A stretch of DNA of 64,000 nucleotides from Solanum dulcamara (taxonomy: Eukaryota; Streptophyta; Magnoliopsida; Solanales; Solanaceae), in NCBI RefSeq assembly GCF_947179165.1, contig NC_077240.1, positions 31,296,001-31,360,000 on the forward strand, written 5' to 3'. The position numbers and the translations under genes are program-made. A model generated the notes under the pieces. That model saw only the letters and a list, made by a program, of their open reading frames with translations. It searched no databases and had not been told where the DNA came from. Below are positions 23,228-36,212 of the stretch, in pieces; positions within the stretch are counted from its first letter, which is position 1; each line of letters starts with the position of its first letter.

Positions 23228-26200
23228 TATGCATCTATTTTAGTATGTACATACGTACGCTATATATATACACATATATTTACGTAGCATATAAATAAGG
23301 AGCTACTTCATGTATAAAAATACTACTACTTAAATAAAATTTGTGATCTATTATGGTTATTAATTAGATAGCAATTTATCCAATTTTTCTCCATTTTTAT
23401 TTCAAGCATATCCTTTTTTATTCAATTCATTTTAATTTTTAGCCTAATTTAAATCTTAAACCCACCTTTTAATCACACACATCCATCTCATCTTTATCAA
23501 ATACCAAAATCTAATCCCAACCGTTCATCAAAATTATGAACGGCTAGGATTAAATCTCTCATTTCTAATACTCAAACCCTAACCTAAACTAAGGGGAAAA
23601 AAGGGCATTTTTTTTGGTCATCTTCTTCTTTGGGAGAAGAAGACAACGCCACCGCCTCCCCTCATCTCTCCTACGCACAGCCCCTCCCTCGCGAAACCAC
23701 CACCACGCCACCTCTTCTTTCTTTCACGATGTATCTCTATACTCTCCCTCATCTCTCTCGTTGGAAATAAGCAGCGACAACCACCAAATGACCTCGCGGC
23801 AGCCATTGCTGCCGCTGCTTCTCCAGCTCCAACAACACTGTGCGCAGCCAGCATCAACATCGTCAAGCAGCAGCCAGCAGCTCCGACGACCACCAGCAGC
23901 TCCGGCAGCAGCGACAACCAACAATGGCGCAGCAGCTTCCAGCGACGGTAGCCTCCGACAGTAGCAACGCGAGCGGCGCCGCCATTAGACGAACAAGATG
24001 AAGTTTAACGCTTATTCCTATGTATTGTTCATTACTTCATTTATGATTTATTGTGCATATGTTGGGTTGATTATATTTTGTATTCTACGTTCTTGATAAG
24101 TTCCTTGCTTGGAAGATTTAGATCTTTCTCATGTTAGACTCCGTTTACAGATTTTTGTTTTCAAAACAAATGTTGGGTTGATTGTCTACTTCAAATGATT
24201 TGTTAAACTTGAGATTCAAAGTTGTTTGTTCGTTCCTAATCGATTAGGATTACAAAGCATATTTATGTTATTTCGTATTCATGTTCATATTCATGTCCTT
24301 ATATTTTAATTATACAAAAGTGGGGATTGTTGTTAGATGATTATTGGTTGCTTAGTTGATTAAAATTATTAGACATCTTTATGTTGTTGTTTCGGTCCAT
24401 GTTTATATTCATGTATTTAATTGTGGACAAGTATAGTTGAGGATTTTTACGATAAGGTTGTTATCATTTGTCATTGTTTAAATGCATATCCATTAATTTG
24501 GGTATCAATGTGATTAGCTAATTGATAACTTGATGATTTGCTTTCTGAACTTCGGAAGAAGGTTTACTGTTTTATTGATTGTGTCATAATTTATTGATTA
24601 ATATTTTTCTTAATTTGCTAATGTGTTGTAGTCACTTTGTATTTATCATAATCAATCTTTTCCCTTCATAAAATTCAAAATAAAGTTAGTACCCCCAACG
24701 TTATTATATTTCGTACCCCATACTACTAAATATAATATACACTCAAACCGACACTCTTTTTCAAAAATTCCCACGCTTGTCCCCTTACTTTTTCATATAT
24801 ATATATATATATATATAATATTAAGAGCATGCTTGTCCCCTCCCCATCTCTCCATATATATATATAATAATTAATTAATAGCATACCCATTCCGTATTAT
24901 TCTATTGTCCACTCCGTATTATTTAATTATTTTGCCCATTTCGCATTATTTTATCAATTTGTCAATTTCACATTATTTTAATCATATGTCCATTCCGCAT
25001 TACTTTAATCAACCACCATTCTCCTTTATATCTAAGTACTCACAATAAGAGGGAGAAGAAGAGAAAAATAGGAGAGGGCATTGAAAGAAAAGAAAACAAA
25101 ACATCTTTACTTCATATGGTTAATACCTCAAACAAAAACAAAGAGTTTTGGCCAATACTTGGATACTTTGACTTCACAGTTCTGATTTCGGTTTACGTAT
25201 TTTTCAAACTAAAGTATCCAGGTTAGTTCCAATCTTTCTTGATATGTTAGTTTACTATTAAAAAAAATGTTCTTGCCTTGCTTGTTTACTTTACTGAAGT
25301 AAAATTATATAATCATGTTTTACCTCTATATTATTTGTATACTGCTTGTATTTTCTTCATGGTTTAACAGGGTTTGGACTTCAAAGTTCAAGACATGAAG
25401 AGTTCATTTGGAACGAGATTCAAATAGTCTCAATTCCTGTTTTTTTTTTATTATTTCTAGTTGTGTATTATTCTTTCTTTATTATTTTGGCTATGTAATA
25501 ATCCATATATGTAAGCTCTCCATAATAATAAAATATTTGGGGAATGTCTAGAGGGGGAAGGGGAATCTATATGCTACTTGCTTCACTTATCAGATATATG
25601 TTTGTGCACGTTAGCAAATTTGGTATACTGAAATGATTGCATACTCTTGTCCGTCGAATATGATAATTAATTAGCCATGATGTTTTATCATTTGTTTTTT
25701 TTAAAATAGTTAACTGTCTATTTGTTTAACACTTTATTGCATCAATTGATTTATAAACTAATGCACTGAACATGCTTATTTTCCTCTAACTTTTGAGCAT
25801 AGTATTTCGTTGTCCATCTAAAAAATAACTATAGAATGACATGCCTCTAAGGCCTACTCACTTCCATGTATGTTCAACACGTGTGTTTACATTGTAAATG
25901 AGTTGGTATGAATTATTTAATATTTTAGAATATTAGTTGGTCAAAAATCATGCCATTATAATTCAACATATTTTAGCATATCTTATAAAAATCATGCCTA
26001 ACGGGTTTAATGATATTTCAAGTATATTATATCAAAGAAATCTTGTATGTAAGTATCACATAGTGTCCAGTATTTTTTTATTATTATTTATTTAATAAAC
26101 TTCCTCATGTCCTTCATCATTAAAAAATATAAATTTGGGGTATAGAAATCATAAATATAGGTTCATGATTTCCATATATTAAACTATTTAGATATCATGA

Positions 26201-26892
26201 CCATAAGATTTGTTTAATATTTTGTTAGCATGCTAAATTTGTCATATTTATGGAGTTTAATGAATATTGTATACAGAAATTACGCCTATATGATCATAAT
26301 AAATATTTATCATGTTACTCTATTTTCGAGATCATGCCTGCAACTTTAATTAGTTTTCTTTAGCATGTTAAAATTATCTAGAAATCATATCTATAGGCTA
26401 TTACAAAATATTTTTAGCATAATATTATTAATAGAAATCATGTCTTTAGAGTCTTAATAAATTTTCAACATATCATTTCATTTATAAACCATGTCTATAG
26501 TATTTATTTTTTTATATATAAATTTTCAGCATGTCATAAAGTATAAACCTTGTTCATATAATTTCATTAAGGTCTTTAGTTAATAAATTAAAGTTGTCAA
26601 TAGTGTCTTGCTTTTATCACAAATAGGCTAACAATTAAGATTGCTCTTATATGTTTAATTAATTAAGCTTTGTCTCTGTGTCATCTTGGTTTGGCATTTA
26701 CACACACTTAATATTTGTTTTGACCTTCACTATTTATCTGTGTTTTCAAATATGCTAGTTAATTAATATAGAGGCTTATTTGAAATTTTATTTGCTAAGT
26801 GACGTCTTATTTGTTTTTGTTTGATGATGTGTCTAATTAAGAAACCTATATTTTCTTTAGTCTAACACCTATCCTAATAGTACGTTCAAATG
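23228..26892 (+). mobile_element. Tat 3' LTR, middle segment
   Basis: It resumes after the second TTAAT copy. The segment 24328-26892 matches the 5' LTR at 279-2845. The part 23228-24327 has no partner in the window because the 5' LTR is cut by the element at 1-278. A TATA-like atataaataa lies at 23289-23298. A GC-rich patch (about 23625-23990) lies 330 bases downstream of it and may be transcript leader. Confidence 0.8.
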
Positions 26893-27571
26893 TGTCACGA
26901 CCCAAAATGGGTCGTGAGTGGCACCCACCCTTAACCTCCTAGATGGGAGAACCAATGATGTGAACCCCAACTTATAAAGTATAACAACAACGTGGAAGCT
27001 CAAACTTATAAAGTAAGAATTAACAATCCACAAGAGTTTACTACATAACGTTTCCCAAAATCTGAAAGTCATCACATCAAGGACATATAATTCTAAAATA
27101 CTAAGTCTAGAATGTCAAACACTAAAATAAAATAAGTGACATAGTTCGTGTCCAAACACCAAGGACATCATGTCATGACTAAGAGAATTCATCACGAGCT
27201 AGAAGGATAGCTCACCCTTAAATCCGATGAACTTGAGACGGACTAGAGCTGAGGTCGAGTCGAAGCCGGTGGAAGACTCGCTGCACTTCACAAAATAAAA
27301 AAAGAAAGATACAAGTAGAGGTCAGTACAGGACAATACGTACTGAGTAGGTATCATCGACCGACTCAAAATAGAAATCAATATACATAAAGTAATAGCGG
27401 GAAATCAATAATAACACTTAACAGGAGGCAACCAATGAACAATTACATAACCAGTCAACAATGTCAAGATCACACATGAGGACTCAAGCCTCCACATCAC
27501 ACTCTTTTGGAAAATGAGTTATGGAGATTGGGTAGTATTAAGTCATTTTAATTTATTTTTCTTTAATATTA

Positions 27572-27705
27572 CCGTGCCAGAACATGACACCCAATCCAAA
27601 TATAATGTGTCAAAACGTGACACCCAATCCAAATATACCGTGTCGGAACGTGATACCTGATCCAAATATACCGTATCGAAATGTGACACCCGATCCAAAT
27701 ATATT
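27572..27705 (-). repeat. Four tandem copies of about 39 bp with an internal dyad
   Basis: The units contain gtgtcaaaacgtgacac-like dyads (gtgtc ... gacac) followed by ccgatccaaatata. Confidence 0.8.
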
Positions 27706-28052
27706 TAATTTATCATTCTTCATGATTACATTCCACTTCATTAACAATATTTCACCAAGCCTTCTTTATTCAAGGCACCATTTTTGATAGGGCAAGTTCA
27801 AGATTATGGATTTTATGGCGTCGGGATTTTAGACCAATCACAACAACATATCAACCATCCAAACCACAACAATTAAATGTGTAGTAAACTTCACACATTT
27901 TACTCAATGAATATCAATCACTATTAAGAGTCTATCCATGATATAGAATAAAAACCATAACCTACCTCAATTGAAGAACCGAAATCAAGCAAGCTAATTC
28001 TCCAATGCTTTTGCTTTCCTCAATGCCTCAAAATGTTTTCAATCTATCAAAT

Positions 28053-28341
28053 TGTAATGACCCGTTAGGTAATTTTGAGAACGAGTCCTCCTCCTTTCAT
28101 AGAAGACCCTTTTCGTAAATTTAAGTTGGAAATTTTGGACCTTTCGGTAACTTTGGTTAATTAGTTGAGAGATAATTTTAGAGAATTAATTTAACTGATG
28201 GGCTAAAGTGTTAATTTATTTTTGTTAATTTATTTAATACCCTATACCACTTTTTTTATATTTATTAAAATTGGTTTGTAGAATTTATAAATTTTAATAC
28301 ATAATTAGTTTGAAAAAGAGAAAATAAATAAATAAATAAAT

Positions 28342-28383
<42 letters not shown>

Positions 28384-30400
28384 ATCTGATGTCATAATGC
28401 CATCAGATGTACACAGCGGCGGCAGAAAGCCTAAATAAGAAAACGAACCAGAAACGGGAAAAACAAATATACGGAGGAAGAAAGAAAACAAAGGAAAAAA
28501 AAAGAAAAATAAAGGAAAAGAGAAAAATAGGGATTTTCATTCTAAAGCGTCGAGGTAATTATTCTCATCCTTTCCATTAAATTTTCATGTGATTATGAAC
28601 ATATGTTTAGGGTATATTGGTGGAGAAACAATGCTGAAATAAGAAAATATGACCCTAGAGTTCTTCATATAAAATCTTGATTTGGGGGTCGAATAACGAT
28701 CCGTTTTAGCTGAAATTTGACATGTGAGTTTATTTTATCATGAGTGAACATAATCGAAAAGAAAATTTCAGATTTGACTTCAATGACATAGAATGAGTTA
28801 GTTTCTGAATTTTGATATATTGAGATAGATAATTAAATATTAGATATATTATATTTTATGAATTCCATGAAATTTATGATATTGGGGACATTAGAACCTA
28901 ACCATAGGCTTAAGATTTGAAAATATGAGAGTTGACATGTTATTTGACATCAACATTAGGAACTTGATTATAGATTTTGGTAGGTTTTGGGTCTAGGCGA
29001 GACATATAATAATATGGGTGTTGTTAGTTTCGAAATCTTATTGTGGTTATTTATTTGATTAGATTATACTTATTTGGAGGCCCAACGAAAAGGGAAGGCT
29101 CAAGTACCAGAGTAATTTCTTGATTAATTAAGGCAAGTAAATTTCTAAACCTCAGTTTAAGCTTATAGTTGCTTGTATTTCCGTGTCATATATACTAGGG
29201 AGTAATGAGAATTGGACTGGGTTATTGACTGTATGATTGACCTTTAAAATGGAGATGAGGGGTATAAAATGGTGATCTAATGACATGTATTGGTGGAATT
29301 GATATGTTGTGATTTTGGACATGTGAAATGACTATGTTGATGTGAGATAGGAAAAATTATTGTGGTTGTCATGTTATTATCGTGAATTATATTAACATGA
29401 ATTGATTGCATTGGTTCTGACATATTGTGTTGATACTGAAAATGATATAAAACAAAAGGGATCGGGCCACACGCTCCGTGGCAGGTAATATGAACAAAGG
29501 GGTCGGGCCACACGCTCCGTAGCAGGTAATATGAACAAAGGGGTCGGGCCACACGCTCCGTGGCAGGTATTATGAAACAAAGGGGTCGGGCCACACGCTC
29601 CGTGGCAAGATATATATATTGAGAGGACGGGCCACACGCTCCGTGGCAGGTTACATGGACAGAAATGTCCTTCATGGGTTCCGGATTTTAATTCAGCGGA
29701 TATGTACCGATAGGACAGACATGCATCATCTCATTGCATTTCATTACATTTTGCTGATATTTGTGAATTCGTGTTTACCCCTTTATCGCTCTGTATATGC
29801 TGAACTTGACTTGATATGATTTATTGATGAGACTATTGATGAGTATTCGTGGACTGTATTACTGTTATTATTGTACAAGTGGAGATTTGGGATGGTTTTA
29901 TGCAGGTTGTAGTTAAGGAGGTTCGGTCGGGAGGACAGGAGTACTTGTATCTATTAAGCTTTGCTTAGTTTTAGTTATCCACTTGCTGAGTACCGTGTTG
30001 TTTGGTACTCACCCCTTGCTTCCATACTTGTGTAGGTTGTGAGCCCGGACCTGCTTGATCTCCTACTGTTTTTTTACTACATCTGAGGCTATTATTCCGA
30101 GTGTTGAGGTAGCTGTTACATCCATCTAGCGGACACCTCTTACTCTTTTATTATATTTTAGTCCTATTCTAGAGACAAAGACATTGTGACTGTATTCTCT
30201 TTCGTACTTCGATAATGTATTAGTGGCTTATACACGTGACAATCAGTCTTGGGGGATTTTGAGATTATTTATTTATTTTTGACTAAGTTAAACCTTGTTT
30301 TATCTCAATTACTTTCGCATTTACTTTCCATTAGTTATTAGGCTGACTCATGTCGATGGGTTGAGATGAGTGTTATCACACCCGTATTTGGATCGTGACA
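28053..30400 (+). mobile_element. Solo LTR (inner), nested in the outer solo LTR
   Basis: It starts TGTAATGACCCGTTAGG and ends GGATCGTGACA. CAAAT is duplicated at 28048-28052 and 30401-30405. It is 2348 bp, with termini related to the outer solo LTR but in opposite orientation. It contains an (AT)n(AG)n tract near 28345-28380 and a 42 bp array at 29455-29655. No primer-binding site or ORF of element type is seen, so it is a solo LTR. Confidence 0.85.
29455..29655 (+). repeat. Five tandem copies of about 42 bp with an internal dyad
   Basis: Each unit holds gccacacgctccgtggc, a five-base inverted pair (gccac/gtggc), followed by aggtaatatgaacaaagggg. Confidence 0.9.
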
Positions 30401-31192
30401 CAAATATATAATATTCATAAGTACATGAGTCTGTAGACATCCATATTACTATATGTCTAGTTTAGACTCAAAAATTCACCTAAATCTATAATTAATTTCC
30501 TCAATCTCAAGCTAAGGGTTAAGCCTCAATTTTTTCCAATAACATAGGTCTAATTATATTCATATAATACAATACACCTATTATTTAATTACCTAAACTA
30601 ATATATCAATTTGAATTGCGATAATTATAGAAATAAATCTGAAATCGAAACAAGTACTTAAAACACAAAACCAATTATTTACACACCAACATATAATAAC
30701 TGTTTATGCTTATATATATATATCCTAAAATCACCACCTGCCCACACTATCACCTCCCAAGTCAATTCTTCATATCTAATCTATATATATTATAATATAT
30801 TACAACTCTTTAAACCACATATACCTACTATCATTTAATGCTAAGTACTTAATGAAAGAATAAAGGTATTCTTACATGGTGTTCCTCTCCGCTTGCCCTC
30901 TTCCGCCGCAGGTAAGGTTCTCTTTCTTTTTCTTTTCCTTTCTTATTAATTAGGTATTTAAAAGTTATAACCCTACTAACTTATTTTAATAAATATGGAA
31001 TAAGTGGTACATGGTATTAATTAAATTATAAATTTAACCCACCAATTAAATTAAATATCTAAAGTTACCCCTCAATTAAATAACCTTAGTTATCAATTAG
31101 TCCAACATACCCATTAAAAATTTACGGGGTTAGTCCTTTATGAAATAAAAAGTTCTAGTTCTCAAAACGACCTAATGGGTCGTTACAAAATG

Positions 31193-32021
31193 CCTCTTGG
31201 ATATTAAGTTGGGACGCTAGACACCTTTTAAGACGCTAGTTTTTAATATTTCTTTTAGATCGCCTTAGGATTAAACTAACAAACAAATTGAGGAGGGGTG
31301 GGGTAGATAGGCCCTTCGGAAATGATGGAAATTGACCCGAGCAGAAAATGACAAAATACTATATTTTTGTCTTCCGATTAATAAGCCGACGCTGATCCAA
31401 AAAATGCGAATACATAAATATTTTTTATCTTGCTTATATATTTTGCTTGGTATATATTTTGGGTAGTTTGATGTTAAAAACTAAAATATTTCCTTTTAGG
31501 TATCACTAATTCCTATTGTCTTCACTTCATTTAATTGAGCAACAATATTTATTTGTCATGTATTAGTTCTAACATTAATTGTTTAGTTTAACCTAATTAA
31601 ATTCCTCGAAGAGAAGCCATTTTTTTTATGATCGATTGTTTTTATTTAAATGATTTATATACTAAGTCTATATTTATTGTAAATTATCTTGAATGTTTTA
31701 AAACTTATATTTTCTCAAAATTATTTAATACTTTGATTATTGTTAAAATGCATTTTCCCAAAGTTAGTCAAATAAATTTTAAATCATCGGACAACCGCAT
31801 GTTAGCGGCTATTTTAAGTGCTAAAACCTTCTTAAAATAGTAATATGAACCTCGTACCCTTTTCTCTAAATTTCTAAGATTTAAATCTGTTACGGTCTTT
31901 TAAATTAAGTTTTCTTAATTTTTTTTAAAAAATTAAGTGGCGACTCCTCTTTCACTAAAATTAATTTTTTCTTATAAAGATGAAATTAATTTTAAACTCC
32001 TGTCCATTTTTTGACATAACA
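31193..32021 (+). mobile_element. Tat 3' LTR, last segment
   Basis: It is collinear with 2846-3679 of the 5' LTR and ends ttgacataaca at 32021. The following ATTAG may be the right target-site duplication; the left copy is outside the window. Confidence 0.85.
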
Positions 32022-33480
32022 ATTAGTCTTAATGTTCCCGCAATATTCATTCACATGAACATTAGGCCTAATTTGTTAGACCGATTCCAGTGCTTATAAT
32101 AGGAGTTTTCATCAACACTGCTAGTTTTAATAATAGCAATTGACTTCTCAGTGTAAAGTGCAATATCAAGATCTAAAACTCATAGATGGAATTTGATTTA
32201 TTTGCACCAGTCTGAGCAGTTAAGACCATTAAAGGTTTTAAAAGAGCCAGAGTGCGAATGAAGAGCAACTGCAGCAAATATGATATACTCATTTGTTAAT
32301 ACTTTGAGTTATGAGTTTAAACATATTATAAGGTTCAAAAAAAGTTTATATACTCTTAGTTGTACATTGATGTCCTCTTTTGGGCAAAACATCAAAATAC
32401 GACTTTAGACATAATGATGCTTAAATGTGAATTTAGCGTTATTCGATAATTTTTAATATATCAATTAATAATATTTATTATCTTTGAATAAATAAATAAA
32501 ATTAAGGATACTTCTAAATTATCTCCTTAATGTTAAATGGTTATATGAACAAACAATCAACCTTTGGTGATTCATAAATGTCTTATAACCAAAAATTTTA
32601 ATTTACCCACAAGTGTTATATCAGTTATAACCATCAAAATTAATGGGTAATTGAAATATAAGTTTAATCATTACTTCAAAATTATTTATTCATAAAAATT
32701 CGACCTCTTTGGAGATTAATAAATCTCATATATTTAATTTCAAGGAAGATCTAAAATGATAATTTTCAGTGACTTTTAGTTACTACATTACAATGATAAA
32801 CATATAACATGATTACAATGTGAAAGAAAAACTTTATACTTTGATATTACTACTTATTGTTAGCCAGACACTTAATTAATGTCACTATATATTTTTCTTT
32901 ATATACTTTGAGCCCACATAATGAATTCACAAAATTTAAAATAAAATAAAATTTTCAGAATGCTTACATATGGTAACATTAAAAAGTATAATCCTAATTT
33001 GATTCTAATTAAATAATCACTTCACTACTAAATATTTTCATCATTAAGATAACAATTAAGAAGCTTTCACTAGTTAGCAGTAAATAATTCATCACCGTTT
33101 TTCAACAAAGAAATCATTAATCTTAATAAAAAATCATTAGTTCCTGAATCTATGCTCTGATACCACATCTCGGGATTTATCGAAACATAGATTGTAAAAC
33201 ATAGAGAATCTAACATGAAATTCTATCAATAATTCAGGGTCATAGAACTATATTATTTTCACATAAATCTATTAATATAGTAATTCAGTCAAAAAATATA
33301 TCTAAATCAGCTATAGAATTTTGACTTGAATTGAGCGAACATATTTTCTTTTTTCTTGTCAAAATATGTCTCTTTTTTCTCCTTTACTTTACTGATTTAT
33401 TTCAAAATAGCATTGATGAAAATTACGTATTCTTCAGTTTTTAAAGACAAAGTGAGGACGAGTTACTTTAATCCACTCGC
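32022..33480. other. AT-rich intergenic sequence, no gene recognised
   Basis: No ORF or conserved domain was seen. On the - strand, tggtatcagagc occurs at 33154-33165, identical to a tRNA-iMet primer-binding site. The sequence before it does not end in CA, so a retrotransposon LTR is not established. Confidence 0.4.
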
Positions 33481-33490
33481 CATCAAAATC

Positions 33491-33582
33491 GATGGGGAGC
33501 TATAACTAAAATATAACTTCCCATCTCCCCACTGTCCATGAAAATAGATGGGGAGTTATAACCAAAATATAACTTTCCATAT
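33491..33582. repeat. Two tandem copies of a 56 bp hairpin-forming unit
   Basis: Each unit has arms atggggag(c/t)tata and tataacttcccat (the second with one change), separated by about seven bases. The units start near 33491 and 33547. Confidence 0.65.
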
Positions 33583-33892
33583 TTATTCAATTAGAATTAG
33601 CCAATAAATAATTATTAAACTAATATAAAGTGTATCCACGTGGTCATATTTTATTTAAAAATAGATAGAGAATATATAATATATTTATGATTCATGTATA
33701 GTTTATGTATAATATGTGTATAATCATATATGATTATTGTATACCCTACTTATACTGGCCACTTAGGCTTATATTTTTGCATGTCTTGTGAAAATCACTA
33801 AATTTTACGACAGATTGAAAAAATAGTGAATTTGATCAATTATTTTGGTATTTCTTTGGAATATTTATATAGATATGATATATTAAGAAAAT

Positions 33893-34190
33893 ATTTACCA
33901 TCTATAGAAATAACATTTTTTCACTACACACTTATAATACATTTATAATATAGTTTTAATACATATTACAGAGAAAAAATTATAAAACACATATAATACA
34001 AGTTTTATTCATGGATAATACATTTATCACATACTTTAATACACTTATAATACATTGTGTCAATTTCATACCAAACAAATACAATATATTATAAAAGACT
34101 TATAATACATTAATATTGCATGCATAATTCACTTTTAGTACGTAACAAATTAATCATAGTATTGTAATGTATTGCTATAGATGGTAATAA
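33893..34190. mobile_element. MITE-like element
   Basis: ttaccatctatagaaataa near 33895 and its imperfect inverse ending ctatagatggtaa at 34186 form terminal inverted repeats of about 18 bp around 290 bp of AT-rich DNA. The interior has repeated ttataatacat. The target-site duplication is unclear (TA or TAA). Confidence 0.5.
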
Positions 34191-36134
34191 ATAAAAAGTA
34201 TCGTTAAAATCAGTATTATTTATTAAAAAATACTCATTCAAGTAATTTTTTCTATTTATTTTTGGGGCAATTTCAAATATATACAATAAACTAATTAGTT
34301 TACAACAAATATAGTCATATTTTATTTACATAAAAAATAGCCAAAAATTATAAAAAATATATATAGTGACTATACAATATAGTTTGTCAAAAGTTATAGA
34401 AAGTATACACTGACTATATAATATAGATTACTTATACATAAGTTATATACTGAATATACATTATAATATATTCTATACATGAAATATACACTGAGTATAT
34501 ATGAATATACACTAAATATACATTAATATATATCGAATGACTATTTTTAATAATTAAAATGATCGAATCGCCATCTAATGTAATTATCTCTTTCTTTTTC
34601 CAATTGGGCCCAACAAATGACCCTTCATTAAACCAACAACTAGAAATGACATCGGTTAACCACTTTAGGAGTGCAGTTTAAAAAATAATCATTATTTGGA
34701 TATTTAAAATTTAATTACTCTAAATGTAGCCAACAATAATTTATTTTTCTTCTTTGCATCAATTATATAATCGACATGTTTCATCCTAATTTAGCCAAAA
34801 TTCATTTTCGTTTCTCATAAATTAGATATAAACATTTTATATCTACGTTGACATGCTTCATATAGTTACAAAGAGAGAAAAAATCAAAAGTAGAAAATGC
34901 TAAATTGCTAAAAATCAAAATTAGAGATTTTTTTCTTATTGGAGATCACACCAAGTTAATCACAATACAAATTTCAGGACACAATAAATTTTGATCAGTT
35001 AATTTTTGTTTGTGAATATAAATTTATTAATAGTTATCATTCTTTTTAAATTAAGGTGCTATTGGGATAATTTTATATTAGTATCATCTCGAGATCTTTT
35101 CGAAATCTAAGAAGATGAAAAAATAAAGAAAAGAAGAAAAAGGAATGAGGAAAAACCTTCAAAGAGAAATGAAAGGATTTTTTAAGCATTTTCCCAAGCA
35201 ATCTAAAATTAATCTATCTGATTAAAATCAACTATATTACAAATGCTAATTTTATTTTAAATAACAGCTCGAAAAGTGATAACTGGTGCACTTAATGTCA
35301 TACTTGCATTCTCCAATTGAATCGTCCGCAATTTCCAACGACTCATTCACACAAATACCCCTATTTTTAGGGTGATCTTTAATTTTTATTTTTATTTTTA
35401 TTTTAAAGTTTTAAATTAAAAAAATAGCTAAAAATATCCCTACATTGAAAAAACATAATTAAAAATACAACGCAAAAAAAATAAAAATACAAGACATAAG
35501 TTCAGTTAAAGTAATGCCAAAGATATAAGTTTAACAACACAAGTTATGCCTCAGGGCATAACTCCAATAGATTAAGTTATGCCTCAGGGTAAGAGAAATT
35601 ATGCATGGACAAATGAAATTAAGCTCAAGGCAATCCGATAGAAAGTTAGTTATTCAAATTATGCTACAAGACATAAGTTATGTCTTAAGACAAAAGGCTT
35701 ACCGAGCGAATAAAAAATTATGCTTAAAACAAAATATTATCTAAAAAGTTTTATTTGTGAAATTAGTTGTGCCCAACAATTTAGATCATAATTAAGAATA
35801 TTTTAACCAACACATTTTAATGAAATGAACAGTAAATTAAATACTACTCCCATTTATTTTTAGGGACAGTCCGTGCATAAACTTGATTTCCAACATGGCC
35901 CAAACTCAAAACGGCTTAACGAAACGCTTCAGTTTTGTATAAAACATGAGGAAAATGTCATATCGAATTTAGTTTTTGAATTATTCAAAAACTTATCAGA
36001 TTTGGCCTATTAACTATACATTTACAGATTTTAATTTTTTAACTATATACGTACCAGTTTTAGTCATTTAAGTATTCAAAAGTTTATCGGATTTAGTCTT
36101 TGTCTATTTTTTATACAAATAGCTTAGGTTTATA
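34191..36134. other. AT-rich intergenic sequence with dispersed repeats
   Basis: There is no gene. 34370-34540 is a run of tata(c)actga-like degenerate repeats. 35470-35730 is a dispersed repeat built on aagttatgcctcaggg with a perfect 9 bp hairpin (agttatgcc at 35542, ggcataact at 35555). 35940-36130 is the inverse of a repeat also found at 60950-61125. Confidence 0.45.
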
Positions 36135-36212
36135 TTTTTTTTTGGTAACTAATAGTTTTTATTAATCACCAAGAGATATTTACATAATCATAACAAACTA
36201 CATCACAGTTTG

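Larger units (their letters stand above)
26893..31187 (-). mobile_element. Solo LTR (outer), inserted in the Tat 3' LTR
   Basis: On the - strand it starts TGTAACGACCCATTAGG and ends GGGTCGTGACA, flanked by AAATG at 26888-26892 and 31188-31192. The sister LTR at about 2845 shows the empty site. Without the nested element it is about 1.94 kb. No internal region or coding sequence is present, so LTR-LTR recombination is likely. A 39 bp tandem array lies at 27572-27705. Confidence 0.85.

Noticed and set aside
23614..23964. 116-codon ORF in the GC-rich patch, with antisense ORFs
   Set aside because: Low-complexity Ser/Gln/Ala/Pro composition that follows from base composition; no domain. Kept only as a composition anomaly.
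33154..33165. tRNA-iMet primer-binding site on - as evidence of another retrotransposon
   Set aside because: The preceding sequence does not end in CA, no LTR pair was found and no element ORF lies downstream.
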